From Dongia_B sp964406155 (GTDB lineage Bacteria > Pseudomonadota > Alphaproteobacteria > Dongiales > Dongiaceae), in assembly GCA_964406155.1 (NCBI GenBank), contig CAYOQR010000024.1, positions 4,136-68,135 on the forward strand: DNA of 64,000 nucleotides, read 5' to 3'. The notes under the pieces were generated by a model. The model ran no database searches and had not been told where the DNA came from. It saw nothing but the letters and a program-made list of their open reading frames with translations. Each line of letters starts with the position of its first letter. The stretch's first letter is position 1. Positions 58,957 through 64,000 of the stretch are shown one piece after another. Position numbers and translations under genes: made by a program.

Positions 58957-59790
58957 ATGAAGCGTTGGTTCGACTCACTTCGTATCCTGGCAATCGTGGC
59001 ACTTGCCTCGCTGGGCTCTCAGGCTTGGGCACAGGACGATTCGATTATTGTCGCATCGACGACCTCAACGCAGGACTCCGGCCTGTTCGACTACTTGCTG
59101 CCGATCGTCAAGCAGAAGACGGGCATTCAAGTGAAAGTACTGGCGCAAGGCACCGGCCAGGCGCTCGATACCGCGCGCCGCGGCGATGCCGACGTGGTAT
59201 TCGTTCACGCCAAATCAGCCGAAGAGAAGTTCCTCGCAGAAGGGTATGGCGTGAAGCGCTATCCCGTCATGTACAATGATTTCGTGATCATCGGCCCGAA
59301 GGACGATCCGGCAGGCATCAAGGGCAAGGACCCCGTGGCGGCTCTGCAAACCATCAAGGCCAGGGCCGTGCCGTTCGTTTCCCGCGGGGATCATTCCGGA
59401 ACCCACATGGCCGAGCTCAAGCTCTGGCAACAAGCGGGCGTCGATATCGCGAAAGACCATGGCTCCTGGTACAAGGAAATCGGCCAGGGGATGGGGGCCG
59501 CGCTGAACATGGCCTCGGCATCGAACGCCTATGTGCTTGCTGATCGCGGCACATGGCTCGCGTTCCAGAATCGCGGCAACCTCGCTATCCTCGTTGAGGG
59601 CGACAAGCGCCTATTCAACCAGTATGGGGTGATACTGGTAAATCCGGCCAAGAATCCGGCGGTGAAGCGGGAAGCTGGACAGCGTTTCATTGACTGGCTC
59701 ATCTCGCCGGAGGGACAAAGCGCGATCGCCGGCTACAAGATCAAAGGCCAGCAGCTTTTCTACCCCAATGCGAACGATCCCAAGGCCTGA
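58957..59790 (+). CDS. tupA: Tungstate-binding periplasmic protein, TupA
   Basis: The 277-residue protein has GGGGAGG upstream and a signal peptide ending SQAWA. The ligand-binding motif TTSTQDSGLFDYLLP and the block RGDHSGTHMAELKLW are diagnostic of TupA. It also has ADVVFVHAKSAEEKFLAEG and FNQYGVILVNPAKNP. It captures tungstate for enzymes such as formate dehydrogenases. No dependent enzyme or ATPase gene follows. The 770 bases after it contain no recognised gene. Confidence 0.9.
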   Translation: MKRWFDSLRILAIVALASLGSQAWAQDDSIIVASTTSTQDSGLFDYLLPIVKQKTGIQVKVLAQGTGQALDTARRGDADVVFVHAKSAEEKFLAEGYGVKRYPVMYNDFVIIGPKDDPAGIKGKDPVAALQTIKARAVPFVSRGDHSGTHMAELKLWQQAGVDIAKDHGSWYKEIGQGMGAALNMASASNAYVLADRGTWLAFQNRGNLAILVEGDKRLFNQYGVILVNPAKNPAVKREAGQRFIDWLISPEGQSAIAGYKIKGQQLFYPNANDPKA

Positions 59791-60560
59791 GAGGTTTCAC
59801 AGGCCTGTCGCCTTGCAAGTGACCTTCTTTGCCTTGGATATTGGGTAAGCGTTTTTCGGCTCTCAGGCATCAGGCTGCTGATGATCGTGCCGGGGCGTGT
59901 CGGTCGACATGTTGGTCATGGTAGAGCCGTGCGCTACGGGGCGGCTCTACCTTGAAGGCATCTTGGTGCTGATCGGACCGCCGAGACCCTCTTGGTGATT
60001 CCCCAACTGACGCTGCTCATGCCACCTCGCGACGGTGGCTATTCGTATACCAATAAGCGAAGAAGCGGCTGCAATAGCTCGCTTCTCTTCTTCACGCGGC
60101 GCCAGTGCGTACATTGTGGCCTGGATATTGCTCCGCCCATCTAACTGCCCATGAGGCAAATGAGTGGGCACCATGCTCACTTCACAACGACGATCTCAGG
60201 CAGAGCGAAGAAGATTGAAGGGTGGCCCGGACGCCATCGGTTCAGATGCATACCGACATGGGAGCTCAGTGACTCCGGCGCTCGTCGGGCAAGTGGCACA
60301 CATATGGTGCAACCATCATTGTGTGCAGTGATGACAGCGTGAGTACATCTACCCTCACGCAAGAGACAGTCTCCTTTCCCGTCATTGACTTTTCTTGCGG
60401 TCCGCTTGCCTGCCGGATCCTTGTCATCGATCTTTCTGCATTTCATGGGAACCGCTCTGCACACGAGCTGTTAGCTGAGGGGAGAGTTCACGGGCCTCGT
60501 GAGCATCATGGGGGAGGGCAAGCCGGCAACTGGTGCCGGAAAGCAACAGGAGACGCAGCG
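59791..60560. other. Long stretch without a recognised gene
   Basis: These 770 bases contain two small minus-strand frames, 59947-60180 and 60177-60464, and a plus frame that leads into the methyltransferase gene. The first small frame has a plausible helix (EEEKRAIAAASSLIGIRIAT) but no clear start. I recognise none of them. A decayed gene, small unknown genes or a missing tupC are all possible, but I see no Walker motif. Confidence 0.4.
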
Positions 60561-61274
60561 ATGCTACAGGCGGAGAAGTTCAGCGGCGACGCATATCTCG
60601 ACGGCACCTATCTCGATCTGACCGGCGGCACCTGGCATCTGCAGGATTCCCGTATGAAGGCGCGTTGGATCCTGGAGATGCTGGAGCAACAGCATCTGAC
60701 GCATGTCGGCCAGGTCTGCGAGATCGGCTGTGGTGCTGGCGGTATCCTTGCGACGTTGCAGTCGGAGCTGCCGCGATCCGCCTGTTTCACCGGCTATGAC
60801 ATCAGCCCGCAGGCGCATGAGATGAGCCAGCGTTTCGAGAACGAGCATTGCCGGTTCGTCCTCGGCGATGCCTTCGCGGACCGGGAGGGATTCGATCTGG
60901 TCATGGCGATCGATGTCTTCGAGCATGTCGAGGATTGTTTCGACTTCCTGCGCCGGGCCCGCGATAAGGGCCGTTTCAAGATCTATCATGTGCCGTTGGA
61001 TGTACATGCCAGCGGCGTGATGCGCGGGGCCAATGCCTGGGACAGTTCCGGCCATATCCATCTCTTCACGCTGGAGACGGCTTTGCGATCGGTCGAATAT
61101 GCCGGCCATCGCATCATCGACTGGCGCCTGACCAATGGTGCCGGCGAACTGCCGAACCGCAAGCTCCGCACCCGGGCGACCAATGCCGTCCGTTATGCGC
61201 TGCGCAAGATGGCCTCCGATCGATTCGTGGCGCGGGTCCTGGGCGGTTATTCGGTCCTGATCCTGGCGGAATAG
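60561..61274 (+). CDS. Class I SAM-dependent methyltransferase
   Basis: The 237-residue protein starts at ATG 60561, with AGGAGA upstream; the frame runs back to 60321 without support. The SAM-binding blocks are VCEIGCGAGGILATLQSELP (motif I), FTGYDISPQAHEMSQ and DLVMAIDVFEHVED (motif post-I/II). Substrate residues are not recognisable. The opening EKFSGDAYLDGTYLDLTGGT and the FKIYHVPLDVHA region resemble sugar- or lipid-associated methyltransferases of polysaccharide loci. It stands alone. Confidence 0.82.
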   Translation: MLQAEKFSGDAYLDGTYLDLTGGTWHLQDSRMKARWILEMLEQQHLTHVGQVCEIGCGAGGILATLQSELPRSACFTGYDISPQAHEMSQRFENEHCRFVLGDAFADREGFDLVMAIDVFEHVEDCFDFLRRARDKGRFKIYHVPLDVHASGVMRGANAWDSSGHIHLFTLETALRSVEYAGHRIIDWRLTNGAGELPNRKLRTRATNAVRYALRKMASDRFVARVLGGYSVLILAE

Positions 61275-61563
61275 CGCCGGCCGCCCGAGCTGCCCGGACT
61301 GATCCTTGTCGGCTAATCCCTGCCGTCTGATCCCTGTCATCTGACGTATGCCGGCCAGCTCGGTCGAACCGGGCATCCCGTGTAACCCGTCCTGCCCGCG
61401 CAACCTGTCCTGTCTGTCTGGCCCACCCGATCCGGACCGTTTTATCCGATCTGGCGGGAAGAGTTTGAGCGGCGCGGCCGGACCCGTTACACTGCCCCCG
61501 TCGGCGGGTGCCCGTTCATGCGGCCGCCTTTATCGTGCTTCTTATTACCGGGGGAATTCCACC
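61275..61563. other. Intergenic stretch with degenerate short repeats
   Basis: Decayed tandem copies of a CTGATCCCTGTC-like unit occur around 61290-61345, and CCTGTCCTG copies around 61390-61430. No gene is seen. Confidence 0.5.
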
Positions 61564-61713
61564 ATGACCATCAGCGTGGTTCTGTTGCAGCCGCTGATCG
61601 CTCTTCTGGCCGGCATCCTGATTCTCGTCATGCCGCGCCTGCTCAATATCATCGTCGCGCTCTATCTCATCCTGTTCGGCATCGTCGGCCTGTGGCCGCA
61701 TCTCGTCAGGTGA
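61564..61713 (+). CDS. DUF3096-type small membrane protein
   Basis: This 49-residue protein is almost entirely hydrophobic, as two helices: LLQPLIALLAGILILVMPRL and LNIIVALYLILFGIVGLWPH. It matches the DUF3096 family of about 50 residues in length and pattern. GGGGGA lies about 8 nt before the ATG. The role is unknown, with a link to stress proposed for some relatives. A strong terminator follows. Confidence 0.8.
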   Translation: MTISVVLLQPLIALLAGILILVMPRLLNIIVALYLILFGIVGLWPHLVR

Positions 61714-61752
61714 GGCGACGGCGTCCGATTTAAGGACGGCATCCAATGTGAA

Positions 61753-61784
61753 ACGGCACCGCGCGGGATCGCGCGGTGCCGTTC
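61753..61784. terminator. Bidirectional intrinsic terminator
   Basis: AACGGCACCGCGCG is followed by loop GGAT and the exact complement, a perfect 14-bp stem, then CGGTTTC. It lies between the convergent DUF3096 and hpf genes and could serve both. Confidence 0.8.
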
Positions 61785-61806
61785 GGTTTCGGGCAATTGG
61801 GTCAGG

Positions 61807-62385
61807 TCACGACACGCTTTGCCGCGCGCCCTGGACCCGGATGGAGCTGGCCTGCGGACCCATCGGTCCCTCGCTGACGGCCCGGGTGACATGGACCATG
61901 GTGCCGCGCTTCAATTGGTCGAAGCGTCCGTCGACCACGGCGTTGCGGGTGAAATAGAGGCTGTCGCCCTCGGTGATTTCCACGAAGCCGTAATCCTCCA
62001 ACGGCTCGAGCTGGGTGACGCAGCCGGTTTCGCCGGCACCTTCATGCTGCTTCACGTCGCGCGAAATGACGCGGGTGATATCCTCCAATTGCCGCTCGGC
62101 GACCTCGAAGGCATTGATGATGACGGCGAAGTTGTCGCCCTTGGCGTCACGCCGTTCATCGGATTTCTTGACGACGAGGGTCGGGCGGCCGGGAACGTCG
62201 AGTTCGATGGAGATGCCGAGCGGCGATTTCGCATTGGCGGTCTTGGCCGGCAGCTCCACGACGACACGACAGGCAATGAGGCGCGGAAAGTATCGGTCGA
62301 GGCGTTCGACCCGGTCGCGGATCATGTTCTCCACATGCGGTGAGCTGTCCATGTTCTTGAAGCTGATCTGAAGTGCTTTTTGCAT
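61807..62385 (-). CDS. hpf: Ribosome-associated HPF/RaiA protein fused to a cold-shock domain
   Basis: The 192-residue protein starts at ATG 62385, with GAGGAT upstream. Residues 1-110 resemble HPF/RaiA: LQISFKNMDSSPHVENMIRD, VERLDRYFPRLIACRVVVEL and AVIINAFEVAERQLEDI. Residues about 125-192 form a cold-shock OB fold: YGFVEITEGDSLYFTRNAVV, FDQLKRGTMVHVTRAVSEGP and QASSIRV. RNP-1-like KGYGFV is reduced to DYGFVEI. The fusion should bind the ribosome decoding region and RNA, storing or silencing ribosomes under stress. Confidence 0.85.
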   Translation of the reverse strand: MQKALQISFKNMDSSPHVENMIRDRVERLDRYFPRLIACRVVVELPAKTANAKSPLGISIELDVPGRPTLVVKKSDERRDAKGDNFAVIINAFEVAERQLEDITRVISRDVKQHEGAGETGCVTQLEPLEDYGFVEITEGDSLYFTRNAVVDGRFDQLKRGTMVHVTRAVSEGPMGPQASSIRVQGARQSVS

Positions 62386-62828
62386 CGGCAATCCTCATCG
62401 ACAAAACACTCTGTCGACGCCCCTCACACCGGTGATCCAGACTCTGTCTGGCGGTCCGACCTGCTGATCCACCCTGCCGATCAACAGGGACTTCCGACGA
62501 CGTCATCGCCGGGGAATCCCACCAGTCGGGCGCGTCGAGAGGAAGCCTAGCGCGTCCGGCCCGGCGATGCCAGTGGGGAAGTTCCACAACCGGGTGACAG
62601 ATGGCCCGGCGGCATAATACCCCAATGACGTGAGGCCCCAGTGGCATAAGACCCCAGTGGCGTGAGGCTCCCTTGATTTGTGCCCTTAGTGATGTGGGAG
62701 CTTCGTGGGATGGCCCTGGGCTCGTCGTCCTGAGACGGCTGGCGTTTCGTAGATGTTGCGGCGACAGATGTCCTAACCCGCAACATGCGCCGCACAAAGT
62801 TGGCATTTGATGTTTCGTCGCTTGCCAC
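62386..62828. other. Intergenic stretch with a 16-bp tandem array
   Basis: Three copies of a 16-mer (CCCCAGTGGCGTGAGG and variants) lie at 62620-62635, 62636-62651 and 62652-62667. No gene is supported. Confidence 0.6.
62620..62667. repeat. 16-bp tandem array
   Basis: The three contiguous units start CCCCAATGACG, CCCCAGTGGCA and CCCCAGTGGCG. This is another short array between genes. Confidence 0.8.
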
Positions 62829-63196
62829 CACCCCCTCACCCCAACCCTCTCCCGCCCCGTCGGCGTAGACCGACATGTCTCCCGCTCCGTCGGCGTAGAC
62901 CGACATGTCTCCCGTTCCGTCGGCGTAGGGTCACATGCGTCGGCAGGGGAGAGGGAGCACTGTTGCGGGCACTGTACGACACGACACCTACCCAGATACG
63001 TGCATCCACTCAGTTGTCACCCCCGGGCTTGACCCGGGGGGCCATGGTGAAAGCAGTACACGGCATCTCCCGTGGATTGCCGGGTCAAGCCCGGCAATGA
63101 CAAACGAGTGGATGTAAGTGTCGCGCAAAGCCCGCAACAGTGCTCCCTCTCCCTGCCGACGCATGTGGGCCTACGCCGACAGAGCGGGAGAGGGGG
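62829..63196. repeat. Nested repeat block: A with tandem D, B, inverted A with D
   Basis: The A left arm (62829-62857) is followed by two 30-bp units of partial D (62859-62888, 62889-62918) and a full D (62919-62946), then the rest of A. A B element in reverse order lies at about 63014-63108. The inverted A arm (about 63144-63196) carries a reverse D (63154-63181) in its loop. This is the most elaborate copy in the window, directly downstream of groEL. Confidence 0.85.
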
Positions 63197-63234
63197 CATC
63201 CGGTAGTACAGACACTAACCCGAGAGTACCCGAC

Positions 63235-64000
63235 TTAGAAATCCATGCCGCCCATCCCGCCCATGCCGCCGCCGGGCATCGGCGGAGCGGCGTCGGTACG
63301 CGGCTTCTCGGCGATCATCGCTTCGGTGGTGATCAGCAGGCCGGCGATCGAAGCGGCGTCCTGCAGGGCGGTGCGCACCACCTTGGCGGGATCGATCACG
63401 CCGGCGGCGACGAGATCCTGATAGGCACCGGTCGCCGCATTGAAGCCCAGGGTGTATTGCGTCTGCTCCAACAATTTGCTGACCACCAGCGAGCCGTCCT
63501 CGCCGGCATTGAGGGCGATCTGGCGGGCAGGGACCTGGACGGCGCGGCGGACGATGTCGATGCCAGCTTTCTGGTCGGGGTTCTCCGTCTTCAGGCCTTC
63601 GATCGCCTTGGTGGCGCGCAGCAGGGCGATGCCGCCGCCCGGCAGGACGCCTTCCTCGACGGCGGCGCGGGTCGCATGCAGGGCATCGTCGACGCGGTCC
63701 TTGCGCTCCTTGACCTCGATCTCGGTGGCGCCCCCGACCTTGATGACGGCAACGCCGCCCGCCAGCTTGGCGAGGCGCTCCTGCAATTTCTCGCGGTCGT
63801 AATCCGAGGTTGTCTCCTCGATCTGGGCGCGGATCTGGGCGCAGCGCGCCTCGATCTCCTTCTTCTTGCCGGCGCCGCTGACGATGGTGGTGTTTTCCTT
63901 GTCGATGGTCACGCGCTTGGCCCGGCCCAGCATGGCGATGGTGACATTCTCCAGCTTGATGCCGAGATCCTCCGAAATCACCTGGGCCGCGGTGAGGATG
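63235..64000 (-). CDS. groEL: Chaperonin GroEL, 3' part
   Basis: The frame is open to the right edge; 255 codons of the carboxyl half are present. It contains ISEDLGIKLENVTIAMLGRA, EARCAQIRAQIEETTSDYDR, KLAGGVAVIKVGGATEIEVK, DALHATRAAVEEGVLPGGG and the apical-equatorial return. It ends with the methionine/glycine tail GGGMGGMGGMDF. These are typical group I chaperonin features without substitutions of note. GroES would lie outside to the right. The amino half is not in this window. Confidence 0.97.
   Translation of the reverse strand, partial: ILTAAQVISEDLGIKLENVTIAMLGRAKRVTIDKENTTIVSGAGKKKEIEARCAQIRAQIEETTSDYDREKLQERLAKLAGGVAVIKVGGATEIEVKERKDRVDDALHATRAAVEEGVLPGGGIALLRATKAIEGLKTENPDQKAGIDIVRRAVQVPARQIALNAGEDGSLVVSKLLEQTQYTLGFNAATGAYQDLVAAGVIDPAKVVRTALQDAASIAGLLITTEAMIAEKPRTDAAPPMPGGGMGGMGGMDF

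Noticed and set aside
1..64000. tRNA genes
   Set aside because: I looked for T-arm GGTTCGA-type and acceptor-stem patterns on both strands while reading and found none. A dedicated scan (tRNAscan-SE) would be decisive.

Overview
This 64 kb window is high-GC DNA from an alphaproteobacterium. A Rhodospirillales-like member is my best guess, but the sequence does not fix the lineage. The evidence is small proteins of the 'PANDN' and 'SFPASDPP' types, ArgP/LysE, Rrf2/NsrR and EmrAB-type genes, and the typical GroEL tail. It looks chromosomal. I see no tRNA, rRNA, CRISPR array or integrase.

Layout. 0-13 kb: a truncated inner-membrane protein, a DOPA-dioxygenase-like protein, DoxX, an XRE regulator with a degenerate S24-like tail, a secreted repeat protein, an ArgP/LysE exporter pair, a scar joining the 3' halves of two opposed genes, a tandem pair of paralogous lipoproteins and two related small proteins. 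12-17 kb: an SRPBCC protein, an MFS transporter divergent from a TetR gene across a 19-bp-arm operator, and a glutathione transferase. 16.7-22.8 kb: a mobile-element-like patch with a PAAR-like tip, a gpV-like baseplate spike, a toxin-antitoxin-like pair with its own promoter, a large CHC2/Toprim/helicase primase and a small XRE gene. 23-36 kb: RhtA-like exporter, MHYT-PAS-GGDEF-EAL protein, cation/proton antiporter, tartrate-dehydratase-like enolase, CBS protein, TetR and thiolase. 36-45 kb: an organosulfur block with a sulfonate/sulfate-ester ABC transporter, an AtsK/TauD dioxygenase, and a DmdA-like demethylase with a divergent LysR gene and a T-N11-A box. 44-52 kb: NsrR, a truncated globin preceded by a perfect NsrR-like palindrome, phosphopantetheinyl transferase, histidine phosphatase, AlgI-like MBOAT, class III cyclase and cupin. 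52-64 kb: PAS protein, acetyltransferase, TetR-emrAB with operator, tupBA without an ATPase gene, methyltransferase, an HPF-cold-shock fusion and the 3' end of groEL.

Two sequence-level phenomena run through the window. First, the intergenic spaces are filled with three families of dispersed palindromic repeats. I call them A (ccctcacccc/gagggag arms), B (paired hairpins around gggcttgaccc) and C (cccaccctgaccctccc arms). A fourth short module, D, sits inside the loops of A and B, and one locus looks like a recombination product of an A-D and a B-D element. Second, many genes carry short tandem arrays of exactly 15 bp (five codons). Each array encodes a different pentapeptide and lies at a terminus, linker or loop. 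Comparable arrays between genes have periods of 13 to 16 bp. These two are the least explained signals here.
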